Below are positions 29,678-39,757 of a DNA stretch of 64,000 bases, one piece after another. Location: positions 4,154,001-4,218,000 of the forward strand of contig NZ_CP059491.1 in the NCBI RefSeq assembly GCF_014041935.1, read 5' to 3'. The stretch is from Gordonia jinghuaiqii (GTDB lineage Bacteria; Actinomycetota; Actinomycetes; Mycobacteriales; Mycobacteriaceae). The number at the start of each line of letters is the position of its first letter. Within the stretch, counting starts at the first letter, position 1. The notes under the pieces were generated by a model. It was not told the DNA's origin. It did no database searches and saw only the letters and a program-made list of their open reading frames with translations. A program made the position numbers and the translations under genes.

Positions 29678-30571
29678 GTGGACAGAGACGACGGGGAGGG
29701 TGATCGGCCGAGAATGCCGTACCTCCGCAGAGCCCTGGTCGTCACCGTCGTCACCGTCCTGGTCGCGGCGGGCGTCGCGTTCCTCGTCGATGTCGGGTCG
29801 GCCATCCGCGGCGAACACCAACTCTCCCGGGCCATCGCCGAATCCCCTCGTGTCCCATTCGATCCCGAGGTCACCCTGGCCGGCTTCCCGTACATCCCGC
29901 AGTCCGCTGCGGGCAGGTTCGACGGCGCCACCATCGCGGCTCGCGGCGTCGAACTGCCCGGCTGCGACCCCGCCCTCGGCATCTGCAGAGCGGAACTCGG
30001 CGCCACCCTCGGACCGTTCCACGTCACCGGAAGCGGCGGTTTCGACGGCAGTGATGTTCTGCACACCTCGTCGATATCGGCCTACACCAGGCTCGACGCA
30101 CTGACTCTCGCACGCTATCTGCGCATGATCGACCTCACCGTCAGCAGTCCCGGTCCCGATGACAAGGCGGGCGCGGGCGGGCCCCAGGACGGAGTGGTCC
30201 GTCGCGCCGAAGGCGTGGTCTTGACCGGCACGGTCACGCTGCCGCCGCGAGACGGAATCGATCCCGACGACCCGCCGTCGGCGTCGGCCCACACCGGCCC
30301 CAAGGCCCGGGTCAGCGTCGCGGTCGACCTGTCCGTCGTCGACGGCGCCCTGAGGATCCGGGCCACCGATTTCTACACCGGCCCCGAACGTCACGTCGAC
30401 GCCGAGATCCCGGCGTCGATGCGTGCGGCCGTCCTCGACCGGTTCAGCACAACCCTCCCCCGCTTGCCGATGGCGTGGGGGCTGACCGCACAGCGCGCGG
30501 AGAGCTTCGGCGGGGACGTGCAACTTCTCGCCGACAAGGGTGCCGCCGCGGTGCGCCCGGACCACTTCTGA
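29678..30571 (+). CDS. lmeA: LmeA-like DUF2993 protein
   Basis: 297 residues. One N-terminal membrane span or signal (ALVVTVVTVLVAAGVAFLVDVG) is followed by a DUF2993 domain (FDPEVTLAGFPYIPQ, DGATIAARGVELPG). The position next to the GlnR-type gene matches Rv0817c, named LmeA for its role in lipomannan elongation in mycobacteria. The GTG at 29678 gives the longest form. An ATG at 29714 is close to the hydrophobic segment and may be the true start. Role transferred from family and synteny. Confidence 0.82.
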   Translation: MDRDDGEGDRPRMPYLRRALVVTVVTVLVAAGVAFLVDVGSAIRGEHQLSRAIAESPRVPFDPEVTLAGFPYIPQSAAGRFDGATIAARGVELPGCDPALGICRAELGATLGPFHVTGSGGFDGSDVLHTSSISAYTRLDALTLARYLRMIDLTVSSPGPDDKAGAGGPQDGVVRRAEGVVLTGTVTLPPRDGIDPDDPPSASAHTGPKARVSVAVDLSVVDGALRIRATDFYTGPERHVDAEIPASMRAAVLDRFSTTLPRLPMAWGLTAQRAESFGGDVQLLADKGAAAVRPDHF

Positions 30572-30654
30572 CGGACCGCCACACCGGTCCGGCCGGATGG
30601 TTTGACCAGTACAGACCGGTTTCGCCGGCCCCTGAGGCCAAATCACCCCGGGCG

Positions 30655-30683
30655 TTGGAGTCCTGATCGGCACTGTGTACCCT
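30655..30683 (+). promoter_or_regulatory. Promoter of the cysteine leader peptide/cysA operon
   Basis: TTGGAG (30655-30660) and TACCCT (30678-30683) are separated by exactly 17 nt. The -10 ends 7 nt before the leader ATG at 30691, so the transcript should begin at that ATG. Confidence 0.65.
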
Positions 30684-30690
30684 CGTGGGC

Positions 30691-30780
30691 ATGCAACAGC
30701 GCCGTGAGTGCCTGCTCACACGCCGCCGGGCGATCGACTTCTGTCGTGTCGCCGACTGTTGCTGTCGCACTCGCCGTTGA
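30691..30780 (+). CDS. Polycysteine leader peptide (cysteine-responsive attenuator uORF)
   Basis: 29-residue leaderless ORF ending CRVADCCCRTRR. It has five cysteines (7, 18, 23, 24, 25), including a run of three close to the stop. It lies 224 nt upstream of cysA. Leaderless polycysteine uORFs ahead of sulphur operons are known in mycobacteria, where ribosome stalling at Cys codons under low cysteine changes mRNA folding and raises expression of the downstream genes. The ORF, its promoter and its location were read directly; the mechanism is transferred from that precedent. Confidence 0.78.
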   Translation: MQQRRECLLTRRRAIDFCRVADCCCRTRR

Positions 30781-30829
30781 GGGTGTGCTGACGCACGGCT
30801 GTGAATCGCAGACGTGCCGCGCGCACCGT

Positions 30830-30851
30830 CGATGACGACGGGGCGTCATTG
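30830..30851 (+). promoter_or_regulatory. Leader-region hairpin between the polycysteine ORF and cysA
   Basis: An ATGACG/CGTCAT stem (extendable to 8 bp with a G-T pair) with a 6-nt loop, 50 nt after the leader stop. It may be one of the structures switched by ribosome position. There is no clear terminator T-run. The remaining leader to 31004 holds only the GGAAAGGA ribosome-binding site of cysA. Confidence 0.35.
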
Positions 30852-31004
30852 TCGAGGTCGCAATCCTCTTTCCATGCGCATTCCCGCCGCTCATCACCCG
30901 ATCAGAGTCCGCGGGCAACTTCTCGCGCCTCACCCTCGTCTGCACTTCCGCCAGACACCGAAGATTCCTCCACACAACAGATCCACCCTGGAAAGGACAC
31001 AGCC

Positions 31005-31844
31005 ATGGCACGTTCCGACGTCCTGGTCAGCACCGAATGGGCTGAGCAGAACCTCAACGCCGACAAGACCGTCTTCGTCGAGGTCGACGAAGACACCTCG
31101 GCCTACGACGGCGGCCACATCCCCGGCGCGGTCAAGCTCGACTGGAAGACCGATCTGCAGGATCCGGTCCGCCGCGACTTCATCGACGCCGACCAGTTCG
31201 GCGCGCTGCTCTCCGAGCGCGGCATCGCCAACGACGACACCGTCATCCTCTACGGCGGCAACAACAACTGGTTCGCCGCTTACGCCTACTGGTACTTCAA
31301 GCTGTACGGCCACAACGACGTCAAGCTGCTCGACGGTGGACGCAAGAAGTGGGAACTCGACGGCCGCCCGCTGTCGTCCGATCCGGTGAGCCGCCCGGCC
31401 ACCGAGTACAAGGCCGCCGAGCCCGACCTCAGCATCCGTGCGTTCCGCGACGAGGTCATCGACGCCATCGGCGTGAAGAACCTTGTCGACGTGCGCAGCC
31501 CCGACGAGTTCTCGGGCAAGATCCTGGCGCCGGCCCACCTCCCCCAGGAGCAGAGCCAGCGTCCCGGCCACATCCCGGGCGCGATCAGCGTGCCGTGGAG
31601 CAAGGCCGCCAACGAAGACGGCACGTTCAAGTCCGACGAGGAGCTCGAGAAGCTCTACGGTGAGGCCGGTCTCGACGGGTCCAAGGACACCATCGCCTAC
31701 TGCCGTATCGGCGAGCGTTCGAGCCACACCTGGTTCGTGCTCAAGGAACTCCTCGGCCACCAGAACGTCAAGAACTACGACGGCAGCTGGACCGAGTACG
31801 GCTCGCTGATCGGTGTCCCGATCGAACTCGGAGAAGGAAAGTAA
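31005..31844 (+). CDS. cysA: Thiosulfate sulfurtransferase (tandem rhodanese), CysA2-like
   Basis: 279 residues with two rhodanese domains (each opening with VDV/VEVDE plus a GHIPGA signature). The active cysteine C233 lies in the C-terminal loop AYCRIGERSSH. The start MARSDVLVSTEWAEQNL follows GGAAAGGA. It transfers sulphane sulphur from thiosulfate to thiol acceptors. It is followed by sseC after 5 nt, the Rv0815c-Rv0814c arrangement, and preceded by a polycysteine leader ORF. Confidence 0.94.
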   Translation: MARSDVLVSTEWAEQNLNADKTVFVEVDEDTSAYDGGHIPGAVKLDWKTDLQDPVRRDFIDADQFGALLSERGIANDDTVILYGGNNNWFAAYAYWYFKLYGHNDVKLLDGGRKKWELDGRPLSSDPVSRPATEYKAAEPDLSIRAFRDEVIDAIGVKNLVDVRSPDEFSGKILAPAHLPQEQSQRPGHIPGAISVPWSKAANEDGTFKSDEELEKLYGEAGLDGSKDTIAYCRIGERSSHTWFVLKELLGHQNVKNYDGSWTEYGSLIGVPIELGEGK

Positions 31845-31849
31845 CAACT

Positions 31850-32155
31850 ATGTGTGCTGCACCCAAGCAGGGCCAGAAGCTGCCCGCAGGCGTCGACGTG
31901 GAGAAGGAGACCGTCCTGACCGGACAGGTCACCGACGGCTCGGGTAATCCCGTCGCCGGCGCCTTCGTGCGTCTGCTCGACTCGACCGGCGAGTTCACCG
32001 CCGAGGTCGTCGCCTCGCCCACCGGCGACTTCCGTTTCTTCGCGGCCCCCGGCACCTGGACGCTTCGCGCCCTGTCCGCTGTGGGCAACGGCGACGTCTC
32101 GATCAGTCCCGAGGGCCCCGGAATCCACGAGAAGGACATCACCGTCTCCAAGTGA
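31850..32155 (+). CDS. sseC: SseC-like DUF1416 protein
   Basis: 101 residues starting MCAAPKQGQKLPAGVDVEKE. The remainder forms a CnaB/transthyretin-like beta sandwich (LTGQVTDGSGNPVAGAFVRLLD). DUF1416 proteins are nearly always encoded behind cysA-type rhodaneses and are thought to assist sulphur transfer; the mechanism is unknown. Co-transcribed with cysA and followed by a strong hairpin. Confidence 0.92.
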   Translation: MCAAPKQGQKLPAGVDVEKETVLTGQVTDGSGNPVAGAFVRLLDSTGEFTAEVVASPTGDFRFFAAPGTWTLRALSAVGNGDVSISPEGPGIHEKDITVSK

Positions 32156-32196
32156 TCCGGCGTCGGGACCTGATCCCGGCATGCCGCTCGAACTCG

Positions 32197-32237
32197 ACAC
32201 GGCCCGGCCACCGCTACGCGCGTTGGCCGGGCCGTGT
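32197..32237 (+). terminator. Terminator of the cysA-sseC operon
   Basis: ACACGGCCCGGCCA (32197-32210) pairs perfectly over 14 bp with 32224-32237 across a 13-nt loop, followed by TGTGT. Confidence 0.75.
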
Positions 32238-32313
32238 TGTGTCCGCACGTCCGGGTGCGGTCGTGCGCGCCCCGCCCCCAACGGCCGACCACGCCGGGGT
32301 TAGAATTTCTCTC

Positions 32314-32412
32314 GTGGTCCTCTTCTTCGAAATCCTGCTGATCCTCGCCGCGGTGCTGATCACCTGGTTCGGTGTCTACACCCTGTACCGCCTGGTGACC
32401 GACGAGTCGTGA
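32314..32412 (+). CDS. 32-residue single-span membrane microprotein
   Basis: Encodes [20 protein letters not shown] followed by [12 protein letters not shown], i.e. almost nothing but one membrane helix with a short charged C-terminus. TAGAAT (32301-32306) stands 7 nt before the GTG, the leaderless arrangement. The stop overlaps the next gene's GTG as GTGA, so the two are coupled. Promoter, coupling and hydrophobicity together make it likely real. No family known to me. Confidence 0.65.
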   Translation: MVLFFEILLILAAVLITWFGVYTLYRLVTDES

Positions 32413-33167
32413 CACCCCCACCCGGTGCCGGCGAGTCCGGCGACGAGTTGGGCGGTGTCGAGCCTTCCGGTGTCGAGCCTTCCGGTGTCGAGCCATCCGG
32501 TGACGAGCCATCCGGTGACGGCTCCGCCGACGGGGCGGCGCAACCGCTCCGCTCCGGCGACGAGGCGATAAACCAGGCCGAGACACGTGCCGTCGAGTCC
32601 GGCAGCCGTGAGCGCAACGTCCCCACGTGGGACGATCTTCCGCTACCCGCCGACACCGCCAACCTGCGCCTGGGTGCCGACCTTCATCCCGGCCTTCTGG
32701 CGCTGCTGCCACTGGTCGGTGTCTGGCGCGGTGAGGGCGAGGGTCACGACCCCGAGTCCGGTGCCGACTACCACTTCGCACAGCAGATCGTCGTCTCCCA
32801 CGACGGCCAGAACTTCCTGAGCTGGGAGTCGCGGTCCTGGGTGATCGACGACGACGCCACCTTCGTGCGTCCCGATCTCCGCGAATCCGGTTTCTGGCGG
32901 ATCGGCGAGGACGACACCATCGAGTTGCTGCTGTCGCACGCCGAGGGTTCGATCGAACTGTTCTACGGCGCCCCGCTGAATCAGACCACGTGGGAACTCG
33001 CCACCGACGTCGTGATCAAGGCCGAGTCGGGCCTACGCACCGGCGGCGGCAAACGTCTCTACGGCCTCGTCGCCGACGGCGACCTCGCCTACGTCGAAGA
33101 GCGTGTCGACGCCGACGGCGACCTCGTCCCCCGGCTGTCCGCGAAACTCCGACGCCACGTCGGCTGA
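32409..33167 (+). CDS. Nitrobindin/FABP-like heme-domain protein with repetitive N-terminus
   Basis: 252 residues. The first 35 or so are low-complexity with repeated G-V-E-P-S units. The C-terminal ~165 residues ([54 protein letters not shown]) form the THAP4/nitrobindin-like beta barrel of Rv0813c-type proteins, which bind ferric heme and fatty-acid-like ligands. Starts at GTG overlapping the microprotein stop. The place beside cysA-sseC is the same as in M. tuberculosis. Confidence 0.88.
   Translation: MTPPPGAGESGDELGGVEPSGVEPSGVEPSGDEPSGDGSADGAAQPLRSGDEAINQAETRAVESGSRERNVPTWDDLPLPADTANLRLGADLHPGLLALLPLVGVWRGEGEGHDPESGADYHFAQQIVVSHDGQNFLSWESRSWVIDDDATFVRPDLRESGFWRIGEDDTIELLLSHAEGSIELFYGAPLNQTTWELATDVVIKAESGLRTGGGKRLYGLVADGDLAYVEERVDADGDLVPRLSAKLRRHVG
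32454..32513. repeat. Four 15-bp tandem repeats at the start of the nitrobindin-like gene
   Basis: Four copies of GGTGTCGAGCCTTCC with one or two changes in the later ones; each encodes G-V/D-E-P-S. In frame, so copy number can vary without breaking the gene. Confidence 0.75.
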
Positions 33168-33205
33168 GCGCTCGCCCCAGCGGTGAATGCCCAGCGGTGG
33201 ATGCC

Positions 33206-34087
33206 TCAGCGGTGGATGCCTGCGCACCCGCGGCGGCGACGCGAGAACGCCAGGTACAGGTTGCGCTTGGGTAGTGCGTTGTACACCAGCGAACCGAGCA
33301 TGACGACGACCGAACCGTAGGCCGTCGCGGTACCCGGACGTCCGGCCCATCCGGGGTGGACCGTCCCCGACGCCGACATGTAGGGACCACGCCCCGGCGA
33401 GCCGCCCACCCGCTGCCCGACGACCGAGAACACCTCGGTACGCGCCGCATGCGGCGACACCTCGAAATCCGCACGCTCACCCGGACCGCATTCGGCGACC
33501 GAGTACTCGGTGCCCGACCTGTGCACCACCGCGATCCATCGCGATCCGGCGTTGTGCACCGTGAACGTCGAACCCCCTGTCCGGTACTGGAACGAGACCC
33601 CGTCGGCGGCGGCGTCGCGAAGCTGCCGGTCCGCGAAGCCCCCGTTCCAGTCGCTGCTCCACGGCGTGAGGTAACGCTGGTCCAGGAATTCTCGTCGGGT
33701 GGGGATCGGCACCGTCACCGGCATCACGCGGCCGGAGCTGACCCAGATCGCACCGTAGAGAACCGGTCTGCCGTCGGCGGCCCGCGGCGCCTGGACATAG
33801 GTGAGCGAGTCCTCGTCGGGAAGTACCAGGACGGTGCCGGGTTCCAGGACGTGGAGTTCGGCAGAGCCGTCGGTACGCAGGGTCGTCGCGGCCGCGACAC
33901 TCGCGCCGCGGTTGGTGAGCCTCACCCGATCGTCGGTGCCGTGGAACAGGCCGGCAGCATGCGGGTCGGCGAAGCCGAAGCGCGGTGGAACCGCGGCGCC
34001 GAAATCGGGATCGCCTGGTGCCCAATACCTTTCGATGTGCCCAGAGTCGGCCGCGAGATCTCGCTCGGCGTTCGTGGTGGTCATCAC
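33206..34087 (-). CDS. Conserved-looking hypothetical protein with C-terminal hydrophobic segment
   Basis: 293 residues starting MMTTTNAERDLAADSGHIERYWAP (first 20 used as marker), preceded by GAGGAAG. Mostly hydrophilic beta-rich sequence. A C-terminal hydrophobic stretch (AYGSVVVMLGSLVYNALP) is followed by a basic tail rich in arginine, suggesting a tail anchor. I recognise no family or catalytic motif. It sits at the junction between the cysA block and the copper ATPase, convergent with the nitrobindin-like gene. A short direct repeat of CAGCGGTGGATGCC covers its 3' end. Confidence 0.7.
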   Translation of the reverse strand: MMTTTNAERDLAADSGHIERYWAPGDPDFGAAVPPRFGFADPHAAGLFHGTDDRVRLTNRGASVAAATTLRTDGSAELHVLEPGTVLVLPDEDSLTYVQAPRAADGRPVLYGAIWVSSGRVMPVTVPIPTRREFLDQRYLTPWSSDWNGGFADRQLRDAAADGVSFQYRTGGSTFTVHNAGSRWIAVVHRSGTEYSVAECGPGERADFEVSPHAARTEVFSVVGQRVGGSPGRGPYMSASGTVHPGWAGRPGTATAYGSVVVMLGSLVYNALPKRNLYLAFSRRRRGCAGIHR

Positions 34088-34233
34088 GCTTCCTCATCTC
34101 CGATGTCGTCGCGCCTGATTCCCTGACGCTGTCCAGTACACCGGTCGCCCCGCCCGCCCTCACGAGTAGCGGGGTACGCCAATCGGCGCCGCCGGCGACT
34201 GCCCGGGCCTCGTGCTACCTGCCTCCGACGCTG

Positions 34234-36345
<2,112 letters not shown>

Positions 36346-36356
36346 GACGGCCAGAC

Positions 36357-36373
36357 TATACCCCCCAGGGGTA
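36357..36373 (-). promoter_or_regulatory. CsoR-like copper operator
   Basis: The 17-nt TATACCCCCCAGGGGTA is a C-run/G-run palindrome of the type bound by the copper repressor CsoR. Read on the minus strand, it overlaps TATAGT, 9 nt before the ATPase ATG. Binding there would block transcription until copper rises. Inferred from motif. Confidence 0.55.
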
Positions 36374-36387
36374 CCCACACCAGGGGT

Positions 36388-36408
36388 TACCACCACCCCG
36401 TGGTGGTA
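36388..36408. promoter_or_regulatory. Second palindrome upstream of the copper ATPase
   Basis: TACCACCAC and GTGGTGGTA are perfect inverted repeats around CCC, 15 nt upstream of the CsoR-like site in the region of the -35. It could be a second operator. Confidence 0.4.
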
Positions 36409-36720
36409 TACGTGCGGTATCAGTGTGGGGGGACCGGCCCCGGACATGGGACGGCCCCCGCATCGCCCGTGGAGGGCCGGTGCCGACCGGACCAGGTCGG
36501 GATACGGGGGCCGGGTGACCACCTGGGATTCGTCTGCGCCGAGGAGCGGTCTTCAGCTCCGGTGCGACAACGAATGCCACACGGTCAGCTGCTAACGGAT
36601 GGCCACCTCACATGTCCGATGAGAACTCACTATCAGACCACCTCCTCTCCTGTGTAACCGCGAACGTACGCCCGCTTCCGCGGGGCCGCAACGGGTTTTC
36701 GGCGCTTGCCGAGGTGAAGG

Positions 36721-37368
36721 TCAGGGAGTCGGAACGGGAGCCGGGGCGCTGCCGCTCGGGGGAACGACCGGCGGCGCGGCCGGGGCCGAACTCGGACCGG
36801 GCAGAGGCTTGGCGTCGGGCGGCAGGGACTCGACGACCTCGATCTTGGACCGGAACGTGTCGTCGGTGATGACCTCGATCGCATTGATCAGCCAGCGGTC
36901 ACCCTCGCGCTTCATGTCGAAGGTGAGCCGGGACGGGTTGATGCTGACGAGTTCCTTGTTGCCGCGGGTCACCGACTGGTTCATGAAGATCAGCACCTGA
37001 GAGGTGTCCTCGGTGTTGGTGACTACGCCGGCATCCTGGATCGTCACCTCCGAGACCACTTGCTGCTTGCGGACTTCGGCGGCGAGATTGTTCTCGGTGA
37101 TCAGCTTGGTGTACTCGGGCTTCGCCGGGCCGGTGAGCACGTTCATCGACTGGTCGATGTGCTCGCTGACGTTCTTGGCGTCGTAGCCGAACATCGTCGT
37201 CGCGTAGGCGCGGGCAGCGGCCAGCGACGAGTCGCGGGCCTCCTCGACCGCGCGACCCTGCGTGAACCGGAGTCCGAGGAACGCCGTCGTCACCACCGCG
37301 GCCACGACGAGGACAGCCAACGCGATCACAGCGAGGCGTCCCTTGCTCAACTTGTCGCGGCCGGCCAT
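36721..37368 (-). CDS. Mce-associated membrane protein (second)
   Basis: 215 residues: one N-terminal span (LAVIALAVLVVAAVVTTAFLG), then a periplasmic/NTF2-like domain (AAARAYATTMFGYD) and a Pro/Ala-rich C-terminal tail. Homologous in design to the preceding gene. Starts at ATG 37368, overlapping the upstream stop (TGATG). Such Mas proteins stabilise the Mce complex in mycobacteria. It is the last gene of the mce4-type operon (Rv3492c position). Confidence 0.85.
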   Translation of the reverse strand: MAGRDKLSKGRLAVIALAVLVVAAVVTTAFLGLRFTQGRAVEEARDSSLAAARAYATTMFGYDAKNVSEHIDQSMNVLTGPAKPEYTKLITENNLAAEVRKQQVVSEVTIQDAGVVTNTEDTSQVLIFMNQSVTRGNKELVSINPSRLTFDMKREGDRWLINAIEVITDDTFRSKIEVVESLPPDAKPLPGPSSAPAAPPVVPPSGSAPAPVPTP

Positions 37369-38348
37369 CACGCCACCCACTCGAAGTCGGTCATCTTCAG
37401 ATCGCCGTTGATCCGGGTCATGTCGACGCGCCAGCGGAACACCTTCTCCTGGGAGGGCACCTCGCCGTCGAGCGAACGCTGGTTCCACCCGAAGACCATG
37501 ATCACCGAACCCTCGTCGGGCTCGGCCTTGGTGACCGCCGAACTGAGGATCAGTGAACGGGTCTCGAGCTTGCCGTCGCGAACGAGTTCGGCGACCTGCT
37601 GGATGTTGTTCTGGACCTCCTGCTTGACCTTGCCGCTCGTGTCCTCCTGCACCGATGTCAGCGTCTTGTCGACGTTGTCGGGGTTCATGCTGGTGAGGTT
37701 CACGAGGACCTGGGAGGCGAAGGTCGAGTACTCCGCACGCAGATCGTTGAGCTCGTCCTGCCGCGAGACGCCGAGCGCGAAGACAACCGAGGCGACCGCG
37801 CACACCACGATGACGACGATAGAGACCACGACGCCGATGACCGCCCGCGGCGACCGGCGGCCCGACCCGCGATAGCGGATCCCCCGCTTGCTCCCGGCCT
37901 TCGCCGCCTTGCCCGAACCGGTCGGCTTTCCCGCGGTCCGCGCACGACGGCGTTCGCGGTAGCTGACCGTCTTCTCGACCTCGGACGGGTCGGGTTCGGC
38001 CCCGGATTCCGACGCCGCCGGGACAGCCGATCCCGATTTCGGCTCCGCCGCGATCACCGGCTCCGCCGGGGCAGTCGATTCCGGGACCACGGGCACCTCC
38101 GGCCCGGCACCGCCGGCGACCGACTCCTCGACGGATTCGACCGGGGCAGTCGGCTTCGGCGCCGCCTTGTTCGCTCCCCTGCCGCGCCGGATCGGTGCCG
38201 ATCGGACCGGTCGTCGCGCATTCCGGCTGTCGCCCGGGGTGCTGCGATCGCCCGGAGTGCGGTTGCTCGGGGCGGTGCGGCTCGTCGACGTCGTGCCGGG
38301 GACGTCCGGCGTCACGGGGCGACCGTCCCGCTGATCATCTTCTGCCAT
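37368..38348 (-). CDS. Mce-associated membrane protein (first)
   Basis: 326 residues. A long Pro/Ala/Glu/Ser-rich cytosolic N-terminus (about 155 residues) is followed by one span (AVIGVVVSIVVIVVCAVASV) and an external domain related to the next gene product. It begins inside the mceF 3' end (37-nt overlap) and ends overlapping the next start. Rv3493c position. Likely accessory subunit of the Mce4 importer. Confidence 0.85.
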   Translation of the reverse strand: MAEDDQRDGRPVTPDVPGTTSTSRTAPSNRTPGDRSTPGDSRNARRPVRSAPIRRGRGANKAAPKPTAPVESVEESVAGGAGPEVPVVPESTAPAEPVIAAEPKSGSAVPAASESGAEPDPSEVEKTVSYRERRRARTAGKPTGSGKAAKAGSKRGIRYRGSGRRSPRAVIGVVVSIVVIVVCAVASVVFALGVSRQDELNDLRAEYSTFASQVLVNLTSMNPDNVDKTLTSVQEDTSGKVKQEVQNNIQQVAELVRDGKLETRSLILSSAVTKAEPDEGSVIMVFGWNQRSLDGEVPSQEKVFRWRVDMTRINGDLKMTDFEWVA

Positions 38349-39757
38349 GTACTGCTCTGTCCTTGCTGGTCACTTCCGGTCCCGGCGTTGTAGGTCTTGC
38401 CGTCCGGTCCGATGAAGTTGCCCGATTGCGGATCGTACGTCGTCGCATAGACCGCAGGCTCCGCGTCGAAGTCCTTCGGTGTGCCCGGTGTCACGGTACC
38501 GGAGGACGCCGGCTGCCATTTCAGGCCGTAGGGCAGCCCGCTCTGGAACGGATCGACCGAACCCGGCTCGGGCTTGTAGCCGGTGGCGCACTCCGCGGGC
38601 GTGGGCGCGCGGCGTCCGGGGAATTCGGCACACGGATAGTTGCGGGCACCGCGCACGGCGATGTTGGAGTTGTGCGGCACCCGGCACAGCATGCCCGGTG
38701 GGAGCTCACGGGCGTTCTGCTCCGACGCCCAGCGCCACTCCTCCTTGGGCAGGAAGCCGATGTTGCAGACCGGCCGGTCCTGAAAGCCCAGAGAGAAGTT
38801 CACGTTGGGCCCGAAGTTGTTGGTACCCGAGTTGAGCGCGGTGATCAGCGAGTTGATCAGACGTGGGTAGATCACCAGGATCTGTTTCCAGTTCGGCAGG
38901 TACACAGCCTGCGAGGCGGCGATCGTCCCCAGGTTCGACACCAGCAACGGGTAGGAGCCACCGAGCGATTCGAAGAGCTCCTGACTCTTCGACGCCGTCG
39001 ACGGGCCCTTGCGCAGGATGTCGCCGATCTCCGGGCGGTTGGCCCGCAACTGGTCGGTGAAGGCGGTGACGTCGCGCGTCCAGGAGCGGATGTCGTCGGC
39101 GGTCCGCGACTGGGTGGCAAGCAGCGGCGCAGCCTGTTCGACGAGCTCGATCGTCGTGTCGGTGTTCTTGTTGGCCTCGCCGACGAAGAGGGCCATCGAG
39201 TCGAGGAGCCGTTGAAGTGCCTCGCCGGTGCCGTTGAACGCGACGAACGCCTCGTCCATGAGCGAGCGGAGGCGGGTGTCGCCGATCTGCTGGAGCAGGC
39301 GGTCGGCCTGGTCGAGCATCGACGAGATCTCCACCGGCACCTGATCGGACTCGATCGTCGAGCCCTGCTGCAGGAAGCCGGCGGTGTCCTCGCCCGAGTC
39401 GGCGGTCTCCGGCTGGGGCGTGAACTCGACGTACTGCTCACCGATCGCCGACACGCTGCGCACCGAGGCCGTCGACGACGCCGGGATGTCGGTGCCCTTC
39501 TCGATGGTCAGCGTCGCCTCGACGCCGGTGTCGGTCAACTCGACCGAGTCGACCTTGCCGATGTACACGCCGCGGTAACTGACGTTGGCGTTCTGGTACA
39601 GGCCACCACTGGTGGGGAGCAGCAGCTGCACCTGGTAGCTGCCGACACCGAACATGGATGGGACGCGGATGTAGAACAGCGCCATCACCACCATCGCGAT
39701 GACGGTCACGATCGCGAAGATCATCAGCTGCATCCGGACGAAACGAGTGATCTTCAT
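38312..39757 (-). CDS. mce4F: Mce4F-type cholesterol-import protein
   Basis: 481 residues. N-terminal span (MQLMIFAIVTVIAMVVMALFY) and an MlaD/Mce domain (YQVQLLLPTSGGLYQNANVSYRG, VYIGKVDSVELTDTGVEATL). A long helical region follows, then a Pro/Gly-rich cysteine-containing C-terminus. MceF is the usual sixth member. The start overlaps the mceE stop by TGATG. Confidence 0.92.
   Translation of the reverse strand: MKITRFVRMQLMIFAIVTVIAMVVMALFYIRVPSMFGVGSYQVQLLLPTSGGLYQNANVSYRGVYIGKVDSVELTDTGVEATLTIEKGTDIPASSTASVRSVSAIGEQYVEFTPQPETADSGEDTAGFLQQGSTIESDQVPVEISSMLDQADRLLQQIGDTRLRSLMDEAFVAFNGTGEALQRLLDSMALFVGEANKNTDTTIELVEQAAPLLATQSRTADDIRSWTRDVTAFTDQLRANRPEIGDILRKGPSTASKSQELFESLGGSYPLLVSNLGTIAASQAVYLPNWKQILVIYPRLINSLITALNSGTNNFGPNVNFSLGFQDRPVCNIGFLPKEEWRWASEQNARELPPGMLCRVPHNSNIAVRGARNYPCAEFPGRRAPTPAECATGYKPEPGSVDPFQSGLPYGLKWQPASSGTVTPGTPKDFDAEPAVYATTYDPQSGNFIGPDGKTYNAGTGSDQQGQSSTWQKMISGTVAP

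Larger units (their letters stand above)
36346..36720. other. Intergenic region between copB-type gene and mce operon end
   Basis: 375 nt. It holds the operator and promoter of the copper ATPase in its first 65 nt. I see no credible gene, RNA or terminator in the rest; short frames here lack ribosome-binding sites and family features. Confidence 0.6.
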
